Source: Betaproteobacteria bacterium
GTDB taxonomy: Bacteria > Pseudomonadota > Gammaproteobacteria > Burkholderiales > Casimicrobiaceae
Direction of reading: 5' to 3'
Assembly: GCA_016861105.1 (NCBI GenBank)
Contig: BOKS01000016.1
Coordinates: 1-64,000 of the forward strand
Length of the DNA stretch: 64,000 bases
Shown: positions 21,445-29,561 of the stretch, in pieces
Numbering within the stretch: the stretch's first letter is position 1
Layout: every line of letters begins with the position of its first letter
Translations under genes and position numbers: made by a program
The notes under the pieces: generated by a model
Told to the model about the DNA's origin: nothing
Seen by the model: only the letters and a program-made list of their open reading frames with translations
Databases searched by the model: none

Positions 21445-21447
21445 CCG

Positions 21448-21708
21448 ATGCTGCCGCAACCCCGCCGCCTTCTCGTGCGCACCGCCGACCAGACGCGGCG
21501 CGCGGAACTCGAGCTCGCGCCGGACCAGACCGGCGCCCAGATCATCCAGTCGGCGGTGGACCACTGGGCGCTGCCGGCCGACGCGGACTACGCGCTGGTC
21601 AACGTCACCCAGGGCCGCGCGCTGAAGCCCACGGAGACGCTCGACCAGGCCGGCGTGAACAGCGGCGACGTCCTCGAGGTGCAACCGGTGCTGGTCGCCG
21701 GCGGATGA
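21448..21708 (+). CDS. Ubiquitin-like protein with exposed C-terminal Gly-Gly
   Basis: 86-aa beta-grasp protein. The pattern of strands and the central helix (about 27-40) fits a ubiquitin or YukD-like fold: RLLVRTADQTRRAELEL, then TGAQIIQSAV, then ALKPTETLDQAGVNSGDVLEV. The protein ends VAGG directly before the stop codon, so it is made in conjugation-ready form and needs no processing. It starts three bases after the E1 stop, and its own stop overlaps the E2 ATG (GGATGA). The fold is judged by eye from sequence; a structure prediction would settle it. Confidence 0.82.
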   Translation: MLPQPRRLLVRTADQTRRAELELAPDQTGAQIIQSAVDHWALPADADYALVNVTQGRALKPTETLDQAGVNSGDVLEVQPVLVAGG

Positions 21709-22316
21709 GGCGCGAGGTCGACGTCGAGCGCGTGCGCGTGCTCGCGCGCGGGAGCGCGGGGTGCGTGGGCATCGTGGCACTCCCCGGTCCGGGACGCGCG
21801 CGCTTCGTGCTGGACCTCGCCGTGGTCACCGCCGACTCCGCCGCGTATCCGCGCGAGCGGCGCTCGGCCACGCGCGTGGCGATCGACCTGTCGCCGCGCC
21901 ACCCGTTCCTGCCGCCCGCGGCGACGGCGCTGACCCCGGTCTTCCACCCGCACGTGTTCGCGTCCGGGCTCGTCTGCGTCGGCGCGCGCTGGGTCGCCGG
22001 CGAGGGCATGGACCTGTACGTCAAGCGGCTGATCCGGCTGCTGGCGTTCGACCCGCTGCTGATGAACGCGCACTCGATCGCCAACGCGGCGGCACAGGCG
22101 TGGTACCAGCGCACCGCGCGCCTCCACCCGCAGGCGTTTCCCACCGATCCGGCGGCCATCGCGTTCGCGACCGGCGCGTCCGCGCCGCCCGCGGGCGCCG
22201 GCGAGCGCGCGCTCCGGACCTGTCCCGGCTGCGGCGTGGGGCTCCGCCTCCCCGCGGGCCGCAGCGGGACCGTACGCTGTCCGCGCTGCGGGCGCGAGTT
22301 TTCGACGAGCACCTGA
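21705..22316 (+). CDS. E2-like ubiquitin-conjugating enzyme with C-terminal zinc ribbon
   Basis: 203-aa protein. The UBC core occupies about residues 5-145. The segment from PVFHPHVF to GLVCVGARW (78-96) matches the E2 active-site stretch: H81-P82 stand where HPN is usual, and C91 is the probable catalytic cysteine. The following helix region ends LLAFDPLLMNAHSIAN, like the E2 P-x-x-x-N ending. The HPN asparagine is replaced by His83. Residues 173-195 form a zinc ribbon (C173-x2-C176, C192-x2-C195). The ATG overlaps the Ubl stop by four bases and the stop overlaps the peptidase start by one. Confidence 0.84.
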   Translation: MRREVDVERVRVLARGSAGCVGIVALPGPGRARFVLDLAVVTADSAAYPRERRSATRVAIDLSPRHPFLPPAATALTPVFHPHVFASGLVCVGARWVAGEGMDLYVKRLIRLLAFDPLLMNAHSIANAAAQAWYQRTARLHPQAFPTDPAAIAFATGASAPPAGAGERALRTCPGCGVGLRLPAGRSGTVRCPRCGREFSTST

Positions 22317-22882
22317 TGCGCTGGACGGACCTGCCCGCGCCCTCGCCGGTGCGCACGCGCGCCGCGTGGCGCAGCGTGCTGCGCGAGCGCGGTGTCGATG
22401 CAGTCCTGCGCGACGCGCTCGCCGGGCCCACGCCCGCCGGCCACGGCCCGTGCGTGCTGCTCGAGGCGCTCGCGCGCGACGCCGCCGTCCGCCACGTCGC
22501 GGCCAGCGCCTTCGAGCGCGGCGGCCTCCTCGTCGGCACGCCGGTCGCCGCCGCCGCGCCGGACGGCCCGATCGCGTTCCTGCACGTGACGCGTGCGGTG
22601 CCGGCGGTGCACGACGACGCGACGCCGCTGGCCCTGCGCATGGACGCGCACGTGTGGTCCGCGGCCACGGCGACGCTGTGCGACGGCGAGACGATCGTCG
22701 GCTGGTTCCACAGCCACCCTGGCATCGGCGCGTTCTTCAGCGACACCGACCGGCGCACGCAGCGCGCGTTCTTCGCCCATCGCTACAGCGCCGGGTGGGT
22801 CATCGACCCGGTGCGTGGCGAGCACGCCTGGTTCGTCGGCGCCGACGCGCGCGCGGTCGCCGACGTCCGCATCGTCGGCTGA
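22316..22882 (+). CDS. JAMM/JAB metallopeptidase (deubiquitinase-like)
   Basis: 188-aa zinc isopeptidase candidate. The JAMM motif is intact: E68 in ERGGLLVG, then H132-x-H134-P, six residues, S142-x2-D145 (HSHPGIGAFFSDTD). An N-terminal extension of about 55 residues has no recognised domain. Because the Ubl already ends in Gly-Gly, the likely job is removal of Ubl from targets rather than maturation. Last gene of the coupled operon; TGATG overlap with the E2 stop. Confidence 0.9.
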   Translation: MRWTDLPAPSPVRTRAAWRSVLRERGVDAVLRDALAGPTPAGHGPCVLLEALARDAAVRHVAASAFERGGLLVGTPVAAAAPDGPIAFLHVTRAVPAVHDDATPLALRMDAHVWSAATATLCDGETIVGWFHSHPGIGAFFSDTDRRTQRAFFAHRYSAGWVIDPVRGEHAWFVGADARAVADVRIVG

Positions 22883-22946
22883 CCGACGCCGCAGCCCGGA
22901 ACGCGACGCCGTCGAGGGCCCCGCTGCCGGATTTCCCGCGGACTCG

Positions 22947-22976
22947 TTGAGTCCGCCGCGTGCTGCTGGCTATACT
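22947..22976 (+). promoter_or_regulatory. Sigma-70-like promoter of the SLH-protein gene
   Basis: TTGAGT (22947-22952), 18 bases, TATACT (22971-22976), giving a leader of about 115 bases before the gene at 23097. The -35 box lies inside a perfect hairpin, GGACTC/GAGTCC (22940-22954), which could be an operator or the end of the ubiquitin-like transcript. This suggests the large downstream gene is separate from the ubiquitin-like operon. Confidence 0.5.
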
Positions 22977-23096
22977 GCCCGCGCAAGGCCGGAACTCGGA
23001 GGAGGCGACGTGCGCGCCGCCGGCGGCGGATTCGGTGCCAGCCGTGCGCCCGCTCCTTCGGGCCTCGATGCTCGACGTCCAGAAGGAGTCCCGCCG

Positions 23097-26000
23097 ATGT
23101 TCGTCCCGTCCGCCGTCCCCGGTGCCGTCCGCGCGTGTGCGTCGCTCGCGATGGCGGTCGTGTTCCTTGCGCCCGCGGCCGCCGCGCAATCCGTCGCGGT
23201 GCCGTCGCTCCAGTACCAGGACTTCGCGTCGCGCACGCGCGCCGCGCACGACGCCGGCGCGACGCACGAGCTGCGCGCGCAGGAGTCCGTTCCCGGCCGC
23301 CGTGCCGACCTGCTGCTCTCCGACGAGCAGGATCCGCCGCCGCTGACCGGCCGCGGCCTCGCGTCGAACCCGGACATCGCCGTCGGTCCGGAGGACATCC
23401 TGGTGGTCGCCGGCCAGAACCGGATCCTGCGCCTGCCCAACCCGAACGCCACCGGCATCAACCTGCCGTACACGGCGCCGACGGCAGGGGGCAGCCTCGG
23501 CCTCCCGCGGCCCCTCACCAACTTCAACGCGCTGCGCGCCGGCGTGCCGACCTCGGAGATCGCGCTCGACGCGTGGATCGGCCCGACGGTGCTGAACGAC
23601 GTCTGCGGCGGCGCCTACGACCCGTCGACGTGCCTCATCCAGCATCCGACGGTGCGCTACGACCAGATGCACGGCCACTTCCTGGTCGCGTTCTCGATCA
23701 CCGACACCGGCGTGCGCGGGCTCGGCGTCAGCGTCAGCGCCGCCCGGGCGTCGACGTGGGTGCTGATCGTGTCGCGCAACGCGACGCTGGTGCGCCCCGA
23801 CGGCACCGTGCCGCCCCAGGTGTTCAGTGCCCCGCACACGCCGGACAACGCGCCGGGCTCGTTCCCGCACGATTGGTACATCTATTACGGCAGCCGCGAC
23901 CAGGCCGGTCCGACGGGATTCCTGAACCTCAACATGTACTCGACGCACCCGGCAGCGCGCCCGGTCGCCGCGCCGGGGCGTTTTTCGGCGAACTTCCCGG
24001 AGACCAACTGCAACGTCCCCGTCGGCGCGCAGCCGCCAGTGTCGGCGTCCGCGCCCGTCGGCGAGGAGACGGTGTGCCTGTTCCCGACGGAAGTGCGCCT
24101 CGGCATCGACGCCGACTCGGTGATCCTCGTCTCCCCGGTGATGAACGTGAACCAGATCGTGCCGGGCTCGAACGCGATCCCGTTCACCACGGGCCGCTTC
24201 ATGGGCAACCGGGTGCGCGTGCTGTCCAAGTACCAGCTCTACCGCTTCGAGGGCGACTTCGCGAACGGCAATCCGTTCACGCCGACGGCCTACGCCGCGC
24301 CGCGGCCTCACACCGGCGACCGCAACTCGCCGTCGGGGCTGCTGATCACCGCGCCCAACCAGACGCAGTTCGACATGTTCCGCAACACCGACATTCCGGC
24401 GTACTGCTCGGTGTTCGACTTCGCGTCCGACTCGTGCACCACGACCATGGCCGGGTTCCCGCCGCGGCGCTACACGCTCGGGCTCGAGACCTCGCCGACC
24501 GGCTCGGGCATCGACTCGCCGCGGCCGCCGACGAACCCGTCCACGGCGTCGAGCCTGTATCCCCTGTACTACGAGCCGGCGCACCTGCGCGGGCGGCCGA
24601 ACGCGAAGTTCTCCAACTTTCCCTACGCGGGCGTGGGCTATCTCGTCGGCAGCTACTCGTTCGGCACGGTGGGCAGCGGCGGCAACCTGTGGGTGCAGCC
24701 GATCGTCTACCGCGCGGACTACAAGCCCGCGCTCGACTCGGGCGACCAGACCGCGATCGGCATCAGCGGCCCGCGGCGCGAACTCGTGCCGGACACCGTG
24801 ATCAACCCGCTGGGCGTCCCCGAGCAGCCCACGTGCGCGGTGGCCCCGTGCAGCACCACGACGATCGGCGCCCCCGAGAACACGCTGTTCGTCGGGGACG
24901 GCCGCGTGCGCCGCGCGGTCTTCCGCGAAGGACACCTCTACACGGCACGCACGGGACGCCCCTCGTCGGGCATCTTCGGCACGTCGATCGTGACGCCGTC
25001 GCCGCTCAACGCGAACCAGGCCAACACCCCGCTGTGGAGCACGGTCTACTACGACGTGATCCAGAGCCGCTACACCTCGCCCGTCCCGGCGCTGCCGGCG
25101 ATCGGCTCGACCGCGCCGTACACGCTGCCGCTGCCCAACCCGAGCCTGTCGTTCTACACGTTCTGGCAGAACGGGCACTTCTACTCGCCGATGTTCGACG
25201 TGCCGGCGAACGTCGTGCAGTCGGGCGCCGCCTCGCCGATCGTGCTGCAGCCGTACTTCGACAAGCTGTTCGTCGGCACGACGTCGCCGCGCACGGGCTA
25301 CCCGAGCACCACGACCGACGGCAACATCTGGCCGAGCCTGTTCGACATGCGGCAGGGCATGGACAAGTTCGACCGGCTGACCTTCCACACCAATCCCGTG
25401 AACGGCAAGGTGGAGCACCCGCTGACGCAGGCGAACGCGACGAACCTGTTCTCGACGCGCCACGGCGGCGCGGTCGATCCGAACGGCGGCGGCGTGTGGG
25501 CCTACGGCGCGTTCGCCGACTGGCGCGACGCGGGCGTCGGGCAGTGGGCGACGCACGCCGCCTACTACGAGCCGACGTTCGCGCGCGTCGACCCCTACTC
25601 CACGACGGTCAGCTCGTTCTCCGACGTCTGCCCGGTCGGCGGCAGCTTCCCCGGGTGTCCGGCGAGCGCCTTCTTCCCGTTCATCCAGACCGCGCGCCAG
25701 CTCGACCTGACGAAGTACTTCTACGGCCCCGGCGGCCAGCCGCTCGGCAACGGCGTCGACCCGGGGCACGGCATTCCCGGCGTGCCGGTGGCGTTCCAGC
25801 CGGACCGCCGCGTCACGCGCGCGGAGATGGCGGCGCTGGTCGTCTACTCGATGATGGACGAGGCGGCGGTCGACGACTACCTCGCCAAGACGACGCCGTT
25901 CAACTTCACCGACGCGACCGCAGGCGCCGCGGGCACCGACCCGGACGGCAACCCGGTGATCCTGAGCCAGGCGCAGGCGAAGGCGATCCAGGTGATGGTG

Positions 26001-26369
26001 CGGCGCGGCATCACGGCCGGGTGCAGCGGGACGCAGTACTGCCCGTTCAACTTCCTCACGCGCAGCGCCATGGCCGCGTTCCTGATGCGCGCCAAGCTCA
26101 ACAACGTGCACCCGACGGTGCTGACCGGCTGCGCGCCGGGCGCGAATCCGGTGACCTGCGTGCAGGGCGGCGACAACTTCTACCGCCTGCTGCCGACCAC
26201 GCCGTACTTCCCCACCGACGTGCCGTCGACGCATCCGTTCTTCCGCGAGATCCAGGCGCTGCGCACGTTCCGCATCACCACGGGCAGCGGCGCGACGACG
26301 TACGCGCCCGACGCGACGCTCACGCGGGCGCAGATCGTCACCTTCGTGATCCGCGCGCTGCACCTCTGA
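23097..26369 (+). CDS. Large secreted protein with C-terminal S-layer homology (SLH) domains
   Basis: 1090-aa exported protein with a signal peptide ending near AAAAQS (about residue 31). The long N-terminal body (about 60-850) contains repeated beta-rich segments such as NPDIAVGPEDILVVAGQNRILR and FLVAFSITDTG, possibly propeller-like; no enzyme motif was recognised. The last 200 residues contain SLH-like units with TRAEMAALVVYSMM, then RRGITAGC ... YCPFNFLTRSAMAAFLMRA, then HPFFREIQAL ... TTYAPDATLTRAQIVTFVIRAL. SLH domains normally bind secondary cell-wall polymers and are uncommon in this kind of bacterium. GGAG precedes the ATG. It is coupled by TGATG to the lipoprotein gene. Confidence 0.8.
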   Translation: MFVPSAVPGAVRACASLAMAVVFLAPAAAAQSVAVPSLQYQDFASRTRAAHDAGATHELRAQESVPGRRADLLLSDEQDPPPLTGRGLASNPDIAVGPEDILVVAGQNRILRLPNPNATGINLPYTAPTAGGSLGLPRPLTNFNALRAGVPTSEIALDAWIGPTVLNDVCGGAYDPSTCLIQHPTVRYDQMHGHFLVAFSITDTGVRGLGVSVSAARASTWVLIVSRNATLVRPDGTVPPQVFSAPHTPDNAPGSFPHDWYIYYGSRDQAGPTGFLNLNMYSTHPAARPVAAPGRFSANFPETNCNVPVGAQPPVSASAPVGEETVCLFPTEVRLGIDADSVILVSPVMNVNQIVPGSNAIPFTTGRFMGNRVRVLSKYQLYRFEGDFANGNPFTPTAYAAPRPHTGDRNSPSGLLITAPNQTQFDMFRNTDIPAYCSVFDFASDSCTTTMAGFPPRRYTLGLETSPTGSGIDSPRPPTNPSTASSLYPLYYEPAHLRGRPNAKFSNFPYAGVGYLVGSYSFGTVGSGGNLWVQPIVYRADYKPALDSGDQTAIGISGPRRELVPDTVINPLGVPEQPTCAVAPCSTTTIGAPENTLFVGDGRVRRAVFREGHLYTARTGRPSSGIFGTSIVTPSPLNANQANTPLWSTVYYDVIQSRYTSPVPALPAIGSTAPYTLPLPNPSLSFYTFWQNGHFYSPMFDVPANVVQSGAASPIVLQPYFDKLFVGTTSPRTGYPSTTTDGNIWPSLFDMRQGMDKFDRLTFHTNPVNGKVEHPLTQANATNLFSTRHGGAVDPNGGGVWAYGAFADWRDAGVGQWATHAAYYEPTFARVDPYSTTVSSFSDVCPVGGSFPGCPASAFFPFIQTARQLDLTKYFYGPGGQPLGNGVDPGHGIPGVPVAFQPDRRVTRAEMAALVVYSMMDEAAVDDYLAKTTPFNFTDATAGAAGTDPDGNPVILSQAQAKAIQVMVRRGITAGCSGTQYCPFNFLTRSAMAAFLMRAKLNNVHPTVLTGCAPGANPVTCVQGGDNFYRLLPTTPYFPTDVPSTHPFFREIQALRTFRITTGSGATTYAPDATLTRAQIVTFVIRALHL

Positions 26370-27328
26370 TGGGGAGCGCCGCGCGCGGCGCCGGGGGGTT
26401 CCGGCCGCCGCGCGCGGGACGCGGCTGGCCGGCGGCGATCGCGGTCGCGCTCGTCCTCTGCGGCTGCGCGGCGTCGCCGATCGTCCCGGAGGACGCCGCG
26501 CGCTTCCCGGTGCGCATCGACGGGCGCCACGGGTTCATCGACGGGCGCGGCCGGCTGGCGATCGCGCCGGCCTGGCGCAACGCGGGGGCCTTCCGCGGGG
26601 GCCTGGCGCCGGTGCAGTCGCCCGACACCGAGCGCTGGGGCTACGTCGACGCGGCCGGCGCGCTGCGCATCCCGGCGCAGTTCCTCGCGGCCGAGCCGTT
26701 CCGCGAAGGCGTGGCCGCCGTGCGCACCGAACGCGGCGTCGGCTACCTGCGGCCCGACGGCACATGGGCGATCGCCGCGCGCTTCGCCGGCGGCACAGCG
26801 TTCTCGGAAGGCGCCGCGCTCGTCGCCTTCGAGCGCAACGTCGCCGGCGTCGCGGCGGTGACCTACGGCTTCGTCGACCGGCGCGGCGAGTGGGTTCTCG
26901 AGCCGGGCTTCGCCGATGCCGGCTCGTTCGCCGAGGGCGTGGCGCCGGTCCGCAGGATGGGTGAGCGCTTCGGCTACGTCGACCGGCAGGGCCGCACCGT
27001 GATCGCGCCGCGGTTCGATCGCGCGCTGCCGTTCGGCGACGGCCTCGCGCCGGTGCGCGCCGACGACGGGCGCTGGGGCCTGATCGACCGGCGCGGCGAG
27101 TTCGTCGTGCCACCGACGTTCGTCGGCGCGCGCCGCTTCGCCGAAGGACTCGCGCCGGTGCTCGACGCGTCCAACCGCTGGGGGTACGTCGACGCGGCCG
27201 GGCGCTTCGTCATCGCGCCGGCGTTCACCGAGGCCGACCCGTTCGAGCACGGGCTCGCGCGCGTGACGCTCGACGGGCGCGTGGGCTACGTCGACCGGCG
27301 CGGGCGCTTCGTCTGGGCGCCGCGCTGA
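26369..27328 (+). CDS. WG-repeat lipoprotein
   Basis: 319-aa protein with a lipoprotein signal (LVLCGC, near residue 36). It then consists almost entirely of WG-type beta repeats, for example RWGYVDAAGALRIPAQF, RFGYVDRQGRTVIAPRF, RWGLIDRRGEFVVPPTF and RWGYVDAAGRFVIAPAF, each followed by F..G.APV. Such repeats probably form a surface-exposed binding platform; no specific role is known. The start codon overlaps the stop of the SLH gene, so the two products may work together in the envelope. Confidence 0.85.
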   Translation: MGSAARGAGGFRPPRAGRGWPAAIAVALVLCGCAASPIVPEDAARFPVRIDGRHGFIDGRGRLAIAPAWRNAGAFRGGLAPVQSPDTERWGYVDAAGALRIPAQFLAAEPFREGVAAVRTERGVGYLRPDGTWAIAARFAGGTAFSEGAALVAFERNVAGVAAVTYGFVDRRGEWVLEPGFADAGSFAEGVAPVRRMGERFGYVDRQGRTVIAPRFDRALPFGDGLAPVRADDGRWGLIDRRGEFVVPPTFVGARRFAEGLAPVLDASNRWGYVDAAGRFVIAPAFTEADPFEHGLARVTLDGRVGYVDRRGRFVWAPR

Positions 27329-27414
27329 AGGAGGCGCCGCATCCGGGCGGGGCGGGGCGCGGCCCGTATCCGGCGCGAAGTCCGCGGCCGCCGACGCCCG
27401 CGGACGGCTGCGGA

Positions 27415-28731
27415 TCAGGACGCTTCCAGCAGCCCGGCGAGCAGCGTCGCGATGCCCAGGAAAGAGAAGAAGCCGACGACGTCGGTGACGGTCGTCAGGA
27501 TGATCGACGACGAGGTCGCCGGATCCTGGCCGAACCGGCGCAGCACCAGGGGCGTCAGCGCGCCGGCGAGCCCGGCCGCGATCATCGAGATCACCATCGC
27601 GGCCGCGCACACGAGCACGAGCCCGATCGAGCGGCTCCACACGTAGACGCCCAGTGCCGTCGTCGCTGCCACCGCCACCCCGTTGACCAGGCCCACGATC
27701 GCCTCCTTCGTGACCACGTCGCGCCAGTGGCGCAGCCCGATCTCGCGCAGCGCGAGGCCGCGCATCGTGACGGCGAGCGCCTGCGCGCCGGCGTTGCCGG
27801 ACTGCCCGGCGACGACCGGGAGCAGCACGGCGAGCGCCGTGAAGCGGGCGATCGTGCTCTCGAACAGCCCGACGACGGCGGCGGCGAGGAACGCGGTGGC
27901 GAGGTTGATCTGCAGCCACGGCAGCCGCCGGGTCACGGCGAAGCGCGGCGTCGAGAGCGCGCGCTCGTCGCGGCTCGCGCCCACCATCGTCTGGATGTCC
28001 ACCGTCGTCTCCTGGGCGACCGCGGCGAGCAGCGCCGCGTGCTGGATGACGCCGACGAAGCGGCCGTGCGCATCCACGACCGGGACCTCGTTGATCGGCT
28101 GGTGCTGCAGGATCGCGACCAGGTCCTCGCGCGGGTCGAGCTCGCCTACGACCGCGATGGGCGGGCGCGTCACCTCGCGCAGCGGCACGGCGGGGTCGGT
28201 GACCGCGAGGTCGTGGATCTCGACGCGCCCCGCCAGCTGCCGGGCGTCGTCGACGACGAACATCTCGCGCAGCCCGCGGCGGCGGATCGCCTTCAACCGC
28301 TGCAGCGCGTCGCCCACGCTCGCGTCCGCGCGCAGCGGCGCGACGTTCGGATCCATGATCCGCCCGGCGACGTCCTCGGGGTAGGCGACGAGGGCCCGCA
28401 GCTCGGCGGCGACCTCGGGGTCCGCCCCGGACAGGCACTTCGCGCGCGCCTCCTCGTCGAGCTGGGCGAGGACAGCCGCTGCCGTCGGCGGGTCCGCCTC
28501 GGCCAACCAGCGCGCGGCCACGTCCGCCGGGATCCCGGCGAGCATCGCAGCCGCGACGTCCGGCATCAGCGCCTGCCAGACGGGCAGCGCGACGTGGAGC
28601 GGAAGCGGCAGCAGCAGCTCCGCGATCTCACCCGGCGCGAGCCGCTCGAGCCGCCGCGCGGCCTCGCGCGGGTAGTCCTGCAGGTAGCGCCGGCTCAGCG
28701 CCGCGACGGCGGGAAGCGTCTCTGCGCTCAC
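27415..28731 (-). CDS. mgtE: Magnesium transporter MgtE
   Basis: 438-aa magnesium channel. It has a cytoplasmic MgtE N-domain (about 15-125), a pair of CBS domains (about 130-250) that sense intracellular magnesium, and five membrane helices (about 275-438). The signature PVVAGQSGNAGAQ and the ion-site aspartate in TTVTDVVGFF are present. The GTG start overlaps the preceding stop as GTGA, making this the third gene of a coupled operon. Confidence 0.95.
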   Translation of the reverse strand: MSAETLPAVAALSRRYLQDYPREAARRLERLAPGEIAELLLPLPLHVALPVWQALMPDVAAAMLAGIPADVAARWLAEADPPTAAAVLAQLDEEARAKCLSGADPEVAAELRALVAYPEDVAGRIMDPNVAPLRADASVGDALQRLKAIRRRGLREMFVVDDARQLAGRVEIHDLAVTDPAVPLREVTRPPIAVVGELDPREDLVAILQHQPINEVPVVDAHGRFVGVIQHAALLAAVAQETTVDIQTMVGASRDERALSTPRFAVTRRLPWLQINLATAFLAAAVVGLFESTIARFTALAVLLPVVAGQSGNAGAQALAVTMRGLALREIGLRHWRDVVTKEAIVGLVNGVAVAATTALGVYVWSRSIGLVLVCAAAMVISMIAAGLAGALTPLVLRRFGQDPATSSSIILTTVTDVVGFFSFLGIATLLAGLLEAS

Positions 28732-29561
28732 GCGCGGTCACGCTCCGGCGGGAAGAGCAGCGTGACCGCCGCCTCGATCAGCGCGACGACCGCCTGCCAG
28801 TACGCCCCGGCCACGATGCCGGCGACCGACGCGCCTTCCGGCCCCCGTTCCGCGGCGCGCTCGCGCATCGCCTGCGCGAGCGCGCGGCGCTCGACGCTGC
28901 CGACCAGCACGCCGCTGCGCTCCACGACCGGTGCGACGTCCGCGCGGCGCCAGAGCGCATGGTCGAGGGCGCCGCGGATCGGCATGACCGCCGGCAGCGT
29001 GCCGGGGAGGTCGCCGGCGAGCGAGTCCAGCGACCGTGCAGGATCGGCCTGCAGCAGCGCCCACAGCTCGACCTGTCCACGCGGCGCGCGCTGCCCGTCG
29101 ACGACGTAGACCGGGGCGCTGGTTCGCGCACGGGCCGCATGCAGCGCGGCGAGTGCGTCGCGCACGCTCGTGCCGGGCGCGAGCGCCACGACCTCGGTCT
29201 CCACGCAGGCACCGACCGCATCCTCGGGGTAGCCGAGCACGGCTTGGCAGGCCAGCGCCATCGCGGTCGGGAGCGCGTCGATCAGCGCGCGGCGGCGCGG
29301 CTCCGGCAGGGCGCGCAACACGGCCGCCGCCGCAGGAACGCTCATCGGGCCGAGGAGAAGCGCCGCGTGCGGGACATCGGGCGGGAGGACGCGCGCGGCG
29401 ACGTGTGGCCGCATCGCCGCGAGGACGGGTGCACCGAGGCGGGCCGGCAGTCGTGCGAAGAGCGCGGCGGCATCCTCCCGCGGCATGCCTTCCAGCACGC
29501 GCGCCGCGTCCGCCGGGTGCGAGTCGAGGTACGCGTGCGTGAGGACGTCCGGATCAGCCAT
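28728..29561 (-). CDS. MgtE-like regulatory protein lacking the transport domain
   Basis: 277 aa. It resembles the cytoplasmic half of MgtE: helical N-domain (about 5-115; AYLDSHPADAARVLEGMP is typical) and CBS-like region (about 118-235; GYPEDAVGACVETEVVALAPGTS). The five-helix pore is missing; only one hydrophobic segment (about 247-268, AGAYWQAVVALIEAAVTLLF) remains. It is neither frameshifted nor truncated by mutation: it ends cleanly and is coupled on both sides. A sensor subunit for the adjacent MgtE or the MscS-like channel is a reasonable inference. Confidence 0.75.
   Translation of the reverse strand: MADPDVLTHAYLDSHPADAARVLEGMPREDAAALFARLPARLGAPVLAAMRPHVAARVLPPDVPHAALLLGPMSVPAAAAVLRALPEPRRRALIDALPTAMALACQAVLGYPEDAVGACVETEVVALAPGTSVRDALAALHAARARTSAPVYVVDGQRAPRGQVELWALLQADPARSLDSLAGDLPGTLPAVMPIRGALDHALWRRADVAPVVERSGVLVGSVERRALAQAMRERAAERGPEGASVAGIVAGAYWQAVVALIEAAVTLLFPPERDRA

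Noticed and set aside
20338..21708. Thiamine or molybdopterin sulfur carrier pair (ThiF/ThiS or MoeB/MoaD)
   Set aside because: E2 and JAMM genes are coupled to the pair and no thiazole or molybdopterin genes are near.
19979..22882. Type II CBASS (Cap2/Cap3) identity for the E1/E2/JAMM genes
   Set aside because: No CD-NTase or effector gene is adjacent; E1 and E2 are separate proteins and a stand-alone Ubl is present.
22800..26363. 1187-codon minus-strand frame opposite the SLH gene
   Set aside because: Arg/Val/His-rich shadow; the plus-strand frame has a signal peptide, ribosome site and SLH domains.
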